Origin: JAJDXO01 sp965221855
GTDB taxonomy: Bacteria; Pseudomonadota; Alphaproteobacteria; Rhodospirillales; UBA2165
NCBI GenBank assembly: GCA_965221855.1
Contig: CBDCSV010000004.1
Coordinates: 18,665 to 82,664 of the forward strand
Direction of reading: 5' to 3'
Length of the DNA stretch: 64,000 nt
Shown here: positions 16,450 to 24,910 of the stretch, piece by piece
Layout: each line of letters opens with the position of its first letter
Position numbering within the stretch: the stretch's first letter is position 1
Translations under genes and position numbers: made by a program
Notes under the pieces: model-generated
Database searches by the model: none
What the model saw: the letters and a program-made list of their open reading frames with translations, nothing else
What the model was told of the DNA's origin: nothing

Positions 16450-18885
16450 TTATCTCTCTTCCAGTGTATAGCCGAGCGCACGATAGCCCGCGCGCCGTTT
16501 GGCGGCCATTCGGGCCAGAACCGGAATAGCCGCATCAACATAATCAATGACGAGCACATCTTGCTTGTCGGCATGCGTGCGATGCAGGCGTCCGACATAT
16601 TGGGCCAGCGTGCCTTTCCATGCGATGGGCATTGTCAGGAACAATGTATCCAGCCGGGCGTCATCGAAGCCTTCTCCGATATATCTTCCAGTGGCAAGGA
16701 TCAGCCGCTCTTCACTGTCTGCAACATTCAACCCTGCCTGTGCGGCTTTCCGGGCTTTGACCGACAGGCCCCCGCGCAACACGACGACACCTTTTACAAA
16801 GCGAGAGAACCGATCAGCTAGAGCATCAACGTGATCCTTGCGCTCGGTCAGGACAAGAGGCGAGCGTCCGTCCTCAAGCACGCGCAAAACATCATCGAAG
16901 ATCATGTCATTGCGCTCGCGATCCTCCGCAAGAGCAGCGTAAATCCCTGATATGGGCGGACGCTCAAGTGTCGCCAGAGCCTCGGGCAGTCTGAACCGGG
17001 TCGACCGTTCGCGAACCCGGTATGCAATCCCAAGCTCGGCGGCCTGCGTCTTGGCATTCACGCGGTGACGCACTGGCCCGCATTGCATGAAGAGGATTGG
17101 ATGGTGTCCATCCTTACGAGTCACCGTGGCCGATAAACCGGTCACATAGCGCGCCTTTGACCGCCGCGCCACCCGCTCTAAACTGACTGCGGGCAGATGG
17201 TGGCATTCATCAATGATCAGGTTGGCATAATTGGCAACGCTGTTATCAACCTCGCCTTTCCGAACCAAGCTCTGTATGAGTGCCACATCGACAATACCCG
17301 TGGGTTTTCGCTTGCCGCCCCCGATTACGCCGATCTGTTCCGGGTCGATGGTTAGAAAAACCTTCAAGCACTCAATCCATTGGGAGAGCAATTCCCGGCG
17401 ATGCACGAGGATAAGCGTATTACGGGCGCGATGCGCCATCAGCGCAACGGCAACAACTGTCTTGCCAAACGCTGTTGTCGCCGCCAGCACGCCGGTTTCA
17501 TGCGCCGTCAGGGCCTTGAACGCCTGCTGCTGGGCAAGCTGTAACTCGCCGCGAAACCGCACTGTTTCCGGCAAGCTGGCTCCGGTTTCGCGCAAATCTT
17601 CTATCCCGGCGCGGATGCCATGATTGGCCAGGAGTGCGACAGCATCGTCGAAACATCCGCGCGGCAAAGCCACATGCCTAGCATGAAGCTCGGCGCAGGA
17701 GATGATCCTCGGTTTCCCGAAAGTCGGCAACCGCATCGCCTGAGCGCGATAGAATTCCGGGTTCTGAAACGCCGCTAGGCGAACCAGTTTTGCAATCATG
17801 CCAGAGGACAGTTCCGTTCGCTCAATATAGACCTGATCAGCAAAGACCAGCTTGACCTCGGGCGGCATCGGACCGTCCAGATGGCTCGGTTTGCCGGATC
17901 GCGACGGCGTCAGTTCCCAAGGCTGATCGGCATGCTCGTCCTCTACAGGCAGACGCACGCTAAAGACCCGACCGGCCCGTTCAGCGGTTTCAACCTGCCG
18001 GGTAAGCGTTTCCGGCGACAGTCTTTCCAGGGAAGACAAATAAGCCCACTGATCCTCATGAGCACGCAACGTAGTATCAACGAAAACGCTATTGCCCTTC
18101 TGTCGAGCCTCGTGCTGGAGTGGAAGCGCGATCAGGTTCCCGAACCCGCCGAGCGGCCGTGTATCCTGGCTCGGAAACAAGCGATCATAAGAGGCAAATC
18201 CGATCTCCGGCCGCCTATCCATCGTTTGCGTTATCAACGCCGATCCGAACTGACGCACCGTCCGTGCGGATACCGGTTCGGTAAAAAATATCCAGACATG
18301 GCCGCCTTTGCCGGACCTTGATCGCTCCAGCGCGGCTGGCACCTCATTTGCCCGACAGGTGGCCAGCAATGCAGTGGCATCCTCGGCCCAGCAGTCCTTG
18401 TCAAAATCCACCGCTAAAAATCGGACCGTATCATCGCTCAATATCGGATAGACGCCAGCAACGAACTCTCCACGCAGATGCCTTGCAACCATATCTTCAC
18501 CAAAGGGTATGAACTTCTGGTTCGGGCAGTCACTGCATTTGACCTTTGGCTTCCCGCATAGAGGCCTTACCCATTCGTTCCAGCAGAGTGGCGAATATCC
18601 GGCGCGTCCGGTCTTTACGCTCTCCCAGCGTACCGCAAACACATCGTCACGCCCGGTGAACAGATGACGAAATAGGGCCACTTTCTCAGATGCAGGTGAC
18701 TGGTTCGTAACCAGGGCTGAGCGACCAGGGGTGTCGCGGGCATGGCGCGTAAAATCCCCGCCTCTCCGCTTCATCTCCAATCCGAGTGTCTCCGCTTCTT
18801 TCAAAAGCTGTACCCGCTCAGCTTCCAGCGCCTTCAAGCGAGCTCGAATGCGGGCGAGTTCAGCAGAGGTTCGGGTCGGATTCAT
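16450..18885 (-). CDS. TOTE-type archaeo-eukaryotic primase fused to superfamily 2 helicase
   Basis: 811-residue protein. Residues 8-45 form a charged coiled coil. An archaeo-eukaryotic primase domain covers about 65-330: AVDFDKD (158-164) carries the catalytic acidic pair, and SGKGGHVWIFF (191-201) has the primase His. A Cys cluster CGKPKVKCSDC at 110-120 probably binds zinc. The helicase part starts near 440 with a Walker A variant ATTAFGKT (470-477), DECH (559-562), SAT (585-587) and an arginine-finger motif VGRLHRTH near 770. This architecture is the effector-type core of the TOTE conflict systems described from comparative genomics, which are predicted to act on invading DNA. ATG 18885 is chosen over the upstream ATG 18909. 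No nuclease partner is adjacent, so the system may be incomplete or stand-alone. Confidence 0.85.
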   Translation of the reverse strand: MNPTRTSAELARIRARLKALEAERVQLLKEAETLGLEMKRRGGDFTRHARDTPGRSALVTNQSPASEKVALFRHLFTGRDDVFAVRWESVKTGRAGYSPLCWNEWVRPLCGKPKVKCSDCPNQKFIPFGEDMVARHLRGEFVAGVYPILSDDTVRFLAVDFDKDCWAEDATALLATCRANEVPAALERSRSGKGGHVWIFFTEPVSARTVRQFGSALITQTMDRRPEIGFASYDRLFPSQDTRPLGGFGNLIALPLQHEARQKGNSVFVDTTLRAHEDQWAYLSSLERLSPETLTRQVETAERAGRVFSVRLPVEDEHADQPWELTPSRSGKPSHLDGPMPPEVKLVFADQVYIERTELSSGMIAKLVRLAAFQNPEFYRAQAMRLPTFGKPRIISCAELHARHVALPRGCFDDAVALLANHGIRAGIEDLRETGASLPETVRFRGELQLAQQQAFKALTAHETGVLAATTAFGKTVVAVALMAHRARNTLILVHRRELLSQWIECLKVFLTIDPEQIGVIGGGKRKPTGIVDVALIQSLVRKGEVDNSVANYANLIIDECHHLPAVSLERVARRSKARYVTGLSATVTRKDGHHPILFMQCGPVRHRVNAKTQAAELGIAYRVRERSTRFRLPEALATLERPPISGIYAALAEDRERNDMIFDDVLRVLEDGRSPLVLTERKDHVDALADRFSRFVKGVVVLRGGLSVKARKAAQAGLNVADSEERLILATGRYIGEGFDDARLDTLFLTMPIAWKGTLAQYVGRLHRTHADKQDVLVIDYVDAAIPVLARMAAKRRAGYRALGYTLEER

Positions 18886-18909
18886 CAAGCACCTTTCCGC
18901 AACGCACAT

Positions 18910-19129
18910 AGGCCAACGGACGCACGCAGCTTCAGTATCTGAAGCAGCGCACTAGACATGTCCTTGACCTGAACCGGATCGACCGTGCCGCCTGGCTCGA
19001 CACCTCGCGCCGATCCATCATGCAGCCATGACCCGTTGCATCCGCAACGCACTGACATAGCCTACCGCGCTTCTATCCGCTACTGCTGACGGTGACGGTT
19101 TCCGGTCGCCGCAGCGCCGACGGGACCGA
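18910..19129. other. Gap between primase-helicase and secreted-protein genes
   Basis: The 220-bp gap on the upstream side of the primase-helicase gene holds no convincing gene. It presumably contains the promoter of that minus-strand gene, but I cannot place its -35 and -10 boxes. Confidence 0.4.
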
Positions 19130-20089
19130 TCAAGTTCCGTTCACGACGATCCGCCGGAGGATATAGTCACCTTCCGTGTTGACCAATTCCACCCCCTCGA
19201 AGGGATCACGAAAGCCACTATCCTTGGCGGTGAGTATCTCACGCCCATCGGCGCTGACCGACATTCGACCCACCGCGTCCCGGGTCCATGTCAGGACATG
19301 TGGTTTCTTGTCCTCCAATATGATCGCCTCCGAGGAATTCGCGAGATCGGTTACACCCCGCGTGGAATATGACTGCAGGGTAAACGACGGTGTTGCCCCT
19401 GACCGGTAAATCAGCCGGTAGCCGGCTTGCCGCATTCTACCCTGATACGTGCTGATGGCCAGCGCGCCTCGCTCGCGGCGCCACGAGGTAAAAACCATCT
19501 CAGCCGAGAAAGCATTACCGATCGCCGTGGCAACATGGATCGCCGCCCGCCGGTCCTGATTGGACTTGCCACCTGACCGCGACGCGGTTATCGAAGAGCC
19601 CGCTTGGCCATCGCCAAGCGCCTGCCCAAGCAAACCACCCAGAATCTGACCAACAACTTCCTCGTTGGAGAGGTCACCTTTCTCCCGGGTCTCACTGGCC
19701 GCGGCTTCCGAGAAACCGCCGCGCAGCCCAAAACCGGGTTCGATTCCGAACTTCCCTTCGGTGACAACCCAGCTTGGGTTAGCCGTAAAATTGCCGTCCG
19801 AGAAATCGTCGCTCAGGAACTTCCGGCGCCACGGGTTATCGTACTTGCGGGACAAATTCCGGAGATCGCGGAGAAAAGCCGGGCTCGCGGCCCGCGAGCG
19901 TTCGGCCGCGTCGATCAAGACGTTGAGTTCGTCGACAACGCCCTGCATACCGCTCGCCGCCTGTTCGTCGGGATTCTGCCAAGGCTTATATCGCGATTGC
20001 GCAAGGACGCCGCCGGACAGCAGGGAGATTGACAGAGCCCAAAGGGCGGCAATCAACAAAATCTTCTTGGCCACCTTGAACGTCCGCAT
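19130..20089 (-). CDS. Secreted protein of unknown function
   Basis: 319-residue protein with a clear signal peptide (KILLIAALWALSISLLSGGVLAQS, about residues 8-31) and therefore exported. A helical segment (ELNVLIDAAERSRAASPAFLRDLRNLSRKYD) is followed by beta-rich sequence. The order of motifs (FLSDDFSDGNF, then WVVTEGKF, later LSADGRE-like strands and a C-terminal RRIVV) resembles a concanavalin/laminin-G-like sandwich, but this is inference. ATG 20089 is preferred over 20107 because it gives a normal signal peptide. Its 3' end faces the start side of the primase-helicase gene at a distance of 244 bp. A functional link is not shown. Confidence 0.72.
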   Translation of the reverse strand: MRTFKVAKKILLIAALWALSISLLSGGVLAQSRYKPWQNPDEQAASGMQGVVDELNVLIDAAERSRAASPAFLRDLRNLSRKYDNPWRRKFLSDDFSDGNFTANPSWVVTEGKFGIEPGFGLRGGFSEAAASETREKGDLSNEEVVGQILGGLLGQALGDGQAGSSITASRSGGKSNQDRRAAIHVATAIGNAFSAEMVFTSWRRERGALAISTYQGRMRQAGYRLIYRSGATPSFTLQSYSTRGVTDLANSSEAIILEDKKPHVLTWTRDAVGRMSVSADGREILTAKDSGFRDPFEGVELVNTEGDYILRRIVVNGT

Positions 20090-20170
20090 GAAGACCTCCA
20101 CCGTCAATCACTTTGGTATGGTGATTCAGCGCACTAAACTATATTCGGGCCGCTGCGGTTTCAACTGCTA

Positions 20171-21223
20171 GAGCATTTTCTGATCACACCCGGTCATAGC
20201 CTGCGGCAGTGAAGTAGTTTTGGCACTCGGATTGGGTGACTGTGTCGATGGCGGTTGCGATGGCGTCGTAGAGGTCGTCGACGGTTCTGGCTGCGGTCTT
20301 TTTGAGGAGGGCCTTGAGCTTTGCGAAGGCCATCTCGATTGGGTTGAAGTCGGGTGAGTAGGGCGGCAGGAAGCGGAGCTCGGCGCCGGCGTCTTCGATG
20401 GCCTTACGCACGCTGGCGGGCTTATGGGCTGGCAGATTGTCCATAATGACGATGTCTCCGGGTTTGAGGGTTGGGACCAGGATTTGCTCGACATAGGCAA
20501 GGAAGGCTGCCCCGGTCATCGCCCCATCGATGGTCATGGGGGCGAGGATGCCGTCGAGCGTGAGAGCAGCGACCAAAGTGGTGGTCTTCCAGTGGCCGTG
20601 AGGGATGGCGGCTTGGCAGCGCTGCCCGCGCGGCGCGCGGCCATAGCGCCGGGCCATCTTGGTCGATGTGCCGGTCTCGTCGATGAAGACCAGCCGCTCC
20701 GGCATCAGGCCGGGCTGCGCCTCGGCCCAGGCCTGCCGGCGCGCCAAGACATCAGGACGTTGCTGCTCGCTGGCGTGCGCGGTTTTTTTTGAAGGTCATG
20801 CCGTGGCGGTCGAGCAGCCGCCAGACCGTGCTCGGGGCAACCCGAAGCCCGTGCACCTCCTCCAGACAGGCTGCGATCTCGGCCAGGGTGATGTCCGGTG
20901 TCTCCGTGACAAGCGCCAGAACCTCCTCGGCATACGCTTCAAGGCGGTGAGAGCGGCGGTCCCCGCCTTGCGGCCGGGGCCGCACATCACCCCGCTGCCG
21001 CCACTGATCAACCCATTTGATCGCCGTCGAGGCCGCAACCCCAAAAACCTTCGCCGCAGACCGACGCGACATCCCGCCGTCCACCGCCGCAACCAACCGA
21101 TGTCGTAGATCATTCGAAAGTGGTCTCGTCATGCAGGCTGGCCTCCTTCACCAGCCCACATCTTGAATCAGAAATCAGAGACTTTGGGAATCCCTAACGA
21201 TTCCGTCAGATCAGAAAACTCTC
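20171..21223. mobile_element. IS630-family element type C
   Basis: 1053-bp element between TA 20169-20170 and TA 21224-21225. The ends are GAGCATTTTCTGATC and, read inward from the right, GAGAGTTTTCTGATC. It carries a two-frame transposase on the minus strand and differs clearly from types A and B in sequence. Confidence 0.88.
20184..21132 (-). CDS. IS630-family transposase (type C), two overlapping frames
   Basis: The first frame (21132 to about 20752) encodes the helix-turn-helix part (MTRPLSNDLRHRLVAAVDGG, SRRSAAKVFGVAASTAIKWV). The second (to 20184) encodes the DDE part with FIDETGTSTKMARRYGRAP, DIVIMDNLPAHKP and YSPDFNPIEMAFAKLK. The frames meet at an A8 run (minus strand) near 20786-20793, the same place as in the type A element, which supports programmed slippage. 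Confidence 0.86.
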
Positions 21224-21254
21224 TAATTTCCTTGATTGCTAATTTCCTTGATTG
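21224..21254. repeat. Short direct repeat next to the IS630-C right end
   Basis: The 15-mer TAATTTCCTTGATTG occurs at 21224-21238 and again at 21240-21254, starting at the TA target site. It is probably local duplication. Confidence 0.6.
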
Positions 21255-21443
21255 TTCGAGGCCGGGGATCAAGCGCCCCGGTCTGTGGTCGACCTGCGCG
21301 AACGCGCCTCTGTCAACGCTTAACCTCCATCCTCGCGGATGACGGCCCATGGCTCGGGGTAATGGCTGATCTTTTTCCTCCTGCCGGACTTTCAGCGGCT
21401 GAACTGTCACCAGTTGGCGTGGCGCGCATAATCGACGAATTCC

Positions 21444-21671
21444 CTATCGGACCTGCAACGCCACGTCCAGCGTGAGCGATGTCATCAGCCCCACCAGCAT
21501 CTCGCCGACCCTGCGGTCGATGGCGGCACCGGGGATGCTCTGACACCAGCGGCTCGCCGTCTGATGACCTTCATAGCTGCATAGGTAGTAGGGATGCAGA
21601 CCCCCTTCGCGCCACGCTCGCGGCCTCGTTCCGCTCGCCGTGCCCCGGCTCCGCCGATCGCCGGCGCTCAC
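21444..21671 (-). pseudogene. Serine recombinase fragment (zinc-ribbon region)
   Basis: The translated fragment contains LHPYYLCSYEGHQ, then WCQSIPGAAIDRRVGEMLV, and LTLDVALQVR before a stop. This matches the recombinase zinc beta-ribbon and the following helix of large serine recombinases, where C...VCQSIPGxxID...LALEVAL is typical. The catalytic N-terminal resolvase domain and the C-terminal coiled coil are missing. It lies between IS630-C and the 5' half of IS630-B in an otherwise gene-free 460-bp stretch and is probably a relic of a mobile element. Confidence 0.65.
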
Positions 21672-21683
21672 GCGCCGCGATTA

Positions 21684-22136
21684 GAGCGTGATCTGATCTG
21701 ATTGAATCGATTTGGGTTTTCACGGGGGTTCACGGTTCTTGTGATTTGTGCTTCAAGATGTTGGCCGGGTTGAGGAGGCCGGCTGAGATGTCGAAAGCCC
21801 TTTCCCTTGATCTTCGCAATCGTGTTCTGTCGTTGGTTTCTGCGGGCCTGAGCCATAGAGCGGCCGGTGCGCGTTTTGGTGTAAGCGCGGCGAGTGTGAG
21901 CCGCTGGCGTGGGCTGGCGCGCGAGCAGGGAGACGCCCGCCCGAAGGCGCTTGGCGGGGACCGCCGCTCGGGGCGTATCGAGGCGCAGCGCGATGTGATC
22001 CTGGGTCTTCTTGAGGGGAAGCGGGACATGACTATTGAGGAGTTGCGCGCGGCTCTCGGGGAGAGGGGCCACATCTTCAGCTACGGGTCGATACAGCGCT
22101 TCCTAGTGCGCCACGGCATCACGCGTAAAAAAAGGG
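21684..22136 (+). mobile_element. IS630-family element type B, 5' half
   Basis: It starts after TA 21682-21683 with GAGCGTGATCTGATCTG, which matches the inverted right end of the 3' half at 16095. It holds the first transposase frame and breaks off within the poly-A slippage run near 22130. The sequence GTGCGCCACGGCATCACGCG at its end is shared with the 3' half at 15457-15476. Since both pieces contain this 20-mer, they derive from two copies. Confidence 0.8.
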
Positions 22137-22144
22137 GCTTATAA
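21788..22144 (+). pseudogene. IS630-family transposase, helix-turn-helix part only
   Basis: 118 codons starting MSKALSLDLRNRVLSLVSAG, with the HTH AAGARFGVSAASVSRW and a second helix pair up to IQRFLVRHGITRKK. The DDE half is absent. The last codons (RGL) are read from the flanking DNA. Confidence 0.75.
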
Positions 22145-22922
22145 AGAAAGGTTGACTGTGGGAAGGAATCAGCCATGATTGGCGGATGTTCAAATAATTT
22201 GCTGAATCAAGAAGCTCATTTTCTGTCACTGTCTTGGCCGCTTCGCCTGTGTGCATAATGCCATTTCTAATCCGCACATATTCATCTAGCGCACCAATGG
22301 CAAGTTTCTGAGTCTCGTTTGTTTGCGTCGATTTGAAATGCGCTCGCAGCACTCTTGATTTTGCTAGTTCCTGCCAAACGTCGCCCGGAACACCAATTTC
22401 TTCCAGCAACTCAGCTACTCTCAATGAGGTACAGTTTCCGATAAAAAGTGAAAAGCAACTGATATTCAGTTCGAAATTGCTGTTGCCGGGAGTGCAAGTC
22501 CCAAGTTTTCTCGAAATTTCGTCGTAGTTTATTTCTCTCCCAGGGATACCTCGGTTCAGAGTCTGAAGTGCTCGGCCCGAGTTTACGAGGTTTGTTCGGC
22601 GAATTTCGTCAGGCAAGTCGTCATAGGTTTCCGCACGTTCCGCAGCTAACGTTGCTGCCTCTTCAGTGCACTTCTTGATATGTGCTTCCAATACTGAGCC
22701 AAACTGGACATAGAGGCCTCGATATAGCGTGTCTGGAGAGGTCGTCTTGGCTGAAAAAAAATCGGCCAGTACTTGCTTTGCTTCTGACGAAATGCCCTCC
22801 CAGCTAATTACCTCTGAGGCACTGGCGTGCAACCGCTGACGGGTAGTAATCAGTTCAAGGTTAGCGACGATATCGTCGAGAAGCCTCTTTGCCTCGACCG
22901 CCGCGTCTGAGAATCCAGACAT
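22119..22922 (-). CDS. HEPN-domain protein (MAE_28990/MAE_18760-like), 3' end altered
   Basis: 267-residue all-helical protein with the HEPN ribonuclease signature R-N-x3-H: RNGIMH at residues 219-224, preceded by ALDEYVRI. It follows the DUF262 fragment with only 4 bp between them, so the two formed one operon. DUF262 genes are often paired with HEPN proteins of this class in bacterial genomes, where a defence or toxin-like RNase role is inferred. The last residues (about ISPFFYA) and the stop are read from the broken IS630-B end, so the native C-terminus is lost or extended. The gene has clearly lower GC than its housekeeping neighbours. With its partner broken, expression is doubtful. Confidence 0.72.
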   Translation of the reverse strand: MSGFSDAAVEAKRLLDDIVANLELITTRQRLHASASEVISWEGISSEAKQVLADFFSAKTTSPDTLYRGLYVQFGSVLEAHIKKCTEEAATLAAERAETYDDLPDEIRRTNLVNSGRALQTLNRGIPGREINYDEISRKLGTCTPGNSNFELNISCFSLFIGNCTSLRVAELLEEIGVPGDVWQELAKSRVLRAHFKSTQTNETQKLAIGALDEYVRIRNGIMHTGEAAKTVTENELLDSANYLNIRQSWLIPSHSQPFFISPFFYA

Positions 22923-22926
22923 TGGC

Positions 22927-23592
22927 TCATTTTTCTAAGGCTGACGAAATCAAGTCGCGAACCCTCCGGATTCTTCGCTTTACCGCATCGGCTGTATTCG
23001 GACGACCGATAATCACGGCGTAGAGTTCAACTTCACTCAGTGCGCTATCGAGAGCCTCCTTAATTTTTTTCTTGTTCTCTAGCAGTTCGTCGCGATGATC
23101 ACGCAAGTTTGCAAATGAAATCATCAGCGCGTCATAGAGCGGTCTAGATAGCAAACGCCGACCAGCATCATTGGCAGGCAAGCGAAACAATTCCTCGCCA
23201 AATACTTCCGCCGCTAGGTCGAGAGATTCGTTGAATAGTTCTCGCATTGTGTGGATTTCTGTATCGGGCAAGTGCCTGTTTTCTATCATGCACCTGTCTA
23301 ACGTTGACCGAACAGACCCCCGAACATTTGAGGGGCTCCTAAAGGCAAAGAACCTAAGTACAATCTCGCAGTCCTTCATGTTGCTGTAGAGTGAATTCTT
23401 CCTAAGTTTCTCGCTAGGTTCGCCGTTGGAGCCAATGTGCTCATCATGGGCTGGAATTCCCCAAGCATCGGTAAATTGCCGACCGCTGGCCAACTCAACA
23501 ATTAGATCGTTAAACGGTCCCGCGTAGAGACAGTTTCTTAGTTCTTGCGCGTTAAGTTTAACTCCCCCTGTGTTAAGCCGATCAAAAACCTG
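22927..23592 (-). pseudogene. DUF262 gene, 3' half
   Basis: Read on the minus strand from 23592, the frame gives QVFDRLNTGGVKLNAQELRN, the hallmark second motif of DUF262 proteins, then a helical C-terminal domain ending VRDLISSALEK. It lacks a start and the DGQQR half. It begins with the 8-mer CAGGTTTT (minus strand, 23592-23585) directly next to the 23-bp element end at 23593-23615. Joining it to 4882-5453 gives exactly 1230 bp, or 409 sense codons plus the stop. Confidence 0.88.
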
Positions 23593-24660
23593 GGGGATTA
23601 TATATTTAACTTGCCAAAGGGTGTCAAATCGTCTAGTCTCTAATCATCGAATTGGAGACAGGAAATGGCCCAAAAAGCACCCGGAAAATCCCACCGCGAA
23701 GGCATTAGCCTGATCGAACTGGCAGAGATGTTTCCCGACGAAGCGGCGGCCGTCGCATGGTTCGAGGATATACGCTGGCCGGACGGGGAGCGCCATTGCG
23801 GCCATTGCGGGAGCGTCCGCGTTTCCGAAATTCCGAACGCCAAGCCCATGCCGTACCGCTGCAAGGATTGCCGGTCGTATTTCTCCGTCCGCACCGGGAC
23901 CATGATGGAAAGCTCGCGCCTGCCCCTCCGAAAATGGGCCTTCGCCGTTTATCTGTATGTGACCAATCTCAAAGGCGTGTCTTCGATGAAGCTGCACCGG
24001 GATCTGAAAGTCACGCAAAAGACGGCTTGGTTCATGCTGCACCGGCTGCGGGACGCATGGGACGAAAGCGGCCTGGGACAATTCGGCGGCCCCGTCGAGG
24101 CGGACGAAACCTATATCGGCGGCAAACGTAAGAACATGCCCCGTTCCAAGCGCAAGACGATGGAAGGCCGCGGGGCCGTGGGCAAAGCGGCAATCGTCGG
24201 ATCAAAAGACCGGGAGACGAACAAGGTTGCCGCCCGTCACGTTCCGAGCAGCGAAGCGAAGCACGTCGCCGGCTTCGTCGCCGAAAAGACTGCGCTGGGT
24301 GCGACGGTCTACACTGACGAAGCCAAGGCATATAACGCGCTTAAGCCCGGATACGATCACCACGCCGTCAACCATTCCGTCGGGGAATACGTCCGGGGCC
24401 AGGCGCACACCAACGGAATCGAGTCGTTCTGGTCGATGCTGAAACGCGGCTATCAGGGCACCTACCACAAAATGAGCGAAAAGCATCTGCAACGCTATGT
24501 CGCCGAATTCGCACAGCGTCACAACATCCGGGAAGCGGGAACGCTGGACCAAATGGGCGACGTCTTCGCCGGGATGATCGGTCAGCGATTGATGTACAAA
24601 GACCTGATTTCCGACAACGGAATGGACAGCGGGGCGCGCTCGTAGCTTCTATCTGTGGGG
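23593..24660. mobile_element. IS1595-family insertion sequence, right end uncertain
   Basis: The left terminus is the 23-bp sequence at 23593-23615, shared with 5454-5476. The transposase gene starts 50 bp further in. A perfect inverted copy of the terminus is not found to the right. A weak candidate is 24773-24793, whose complement begins GGGGAGATTTAGG and ends TTGCC. The right end therefore stays open; 24660 is just past the transposase gene. Confidence 0.6.
23665..24645 (+). CDS. IS1595-family (ISXO2-like) transposase
   Basis: 326-residue transposase. An N-terminal zinc ribbon has CGHCG and CKDC (about residues 42-68). The catalytic acidic residues sit in VEADETYIGG, VYTDEAKAYN and the HTNGIESFWSMLKRGYQGTYH block typical of ISXO2-like elements. 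ATG 23665 follows a GGAGACAGG ribosome-binding site. The gene looks intact. Confidence 0.92.
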   Translation: MAQKAPGKSHREGISLIELAEMFPDEAAAVAWFEDIRWPDGERHCGHCGSVRVSEIPNAKPMPYRCKDCRSYFSVRTGTMMESSRLPLRKWAFAVYLYVTNLKGVSSMKLHRDLKVTQKTAWFMLHRLRDAWDESGLGQFGGPVEADETYIGGKRKNMPRSKRKTMEGRGAVGKAAIVGSKDRETNKVAARHVPSSEAKHVAGFVAEKTALGATVYTDEAKAYNALKPGYDHHAVNHSVGEYVRGQAHTNGIESFWSMLKRGYQGTYHKMSEKHLQRYVAEFAQRHNIREAGTLDQMGDVFAGMIGQRLMYKDLISDNGMDSGARS

Positions 24661-24702
24661 GGTACTAGACTCGCCTCGTCAATATCTAGTAATCTGAACG
24701 AC

Positions 24703-24735
24703 GAACCCGGGAGAGCGGGAAACTCCCCCGGGTTC
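24703..24735. terminator. Strong GC hairpin downstream of the IS1595 transposase
   Basis: GAACCCGGG (24703-24711) pairs perfectly with CCCGGGTTC (24727-24735), with three more inner pairs after one mismatch. It is followed by TTAAAA and not by a clean T-run, so it is a terminator-like structure or part of the structured RNA that follows. Confidence 0.45.
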
Positions 24736-24740
24736 TTAAA

Positions 24741-24819
24741 ACCGCGAATTGCTTAGACGGCGACGCGGAGTAGGCAAAAGCCTAAATCTCCCCTAGCCGT
24801 CAGTCAAGTAAATCGCGGT
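24741..24819 (+). ncRNA. Candidate structured RNA with three nested helices
   Basis: Nested complementarity is visible: ACCGCGA (24741-24747) with TCGCGGT (24813-24819); GACGGC (24756-24761) with GCCGTC (24796-24801); and the tetraloop hairpin TAGGC-AAAA-GCCTA (24771-24784). It lies 10 bp upstream of the tRNA-like sequence, so both may be on one transcript. No known RNA family is recognised. Strand is assumed from the tRNA-like neighbour. Confidence 0.35.
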
Positions 24820-24829
24820 ATCGCCGGTG

Positions 24830-24905
24830 GACCCGGTGGCTCGAAAGGTTAGGCATGCCCCTTGCACGGTGCATCATGCCGGTTCGAATCCGGCCCGGGT
24901 CTCCA
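24830..24905 (+). tRNA. tRNA-like gene with non-canonical anticodon arm
   Basis: 76 nt, the canonical length including an encoded CCA. The acceptor stem GACCCGG/CCGGGTC pairs perfectly over 7 bp. The T arm GCCGG-TTCGAAT-CCGGC is perfect. The D arm can form only three pairs. By position the anticodon would be TGC (CTTGCAC loop), which would read Ala, but the canonical 5-bp anticodon stem does not form and the G3:U70 alanine identity pair is missing. An offset stem ATGCCCC/GGTGCAT with one mismatch is possible. It is probably a degenerate tRNA or a tRNA-like domain of another RNA. Confidence 0.45.
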
Positions 24906-24910
24906 ACGAA

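Noticed and set aside
18910..19129. Short coding remnant (DLNRIDRAAWLDTS-like frame)
   Set aside because: Too short, without family match or start; not distinguishable from chance in this GC-rich DNA.
24773..24793. Right terminal repeat of the IS1595-family element
   Set aside because: It resembles the inverted left end only partly and also forms the AAAA-loop hairpin of the structured RNA, so it is not accepted as the element end.
24703..24905. tmRNA (including the permuted two-piece alphaproteobacterial form)
   Set aside because: The tRNA-like part has its own complete 5' acceptor strand at canonical spacing, and no proteolysis-tag reading frame ending in Ala-Ala-stop is visible nearby.
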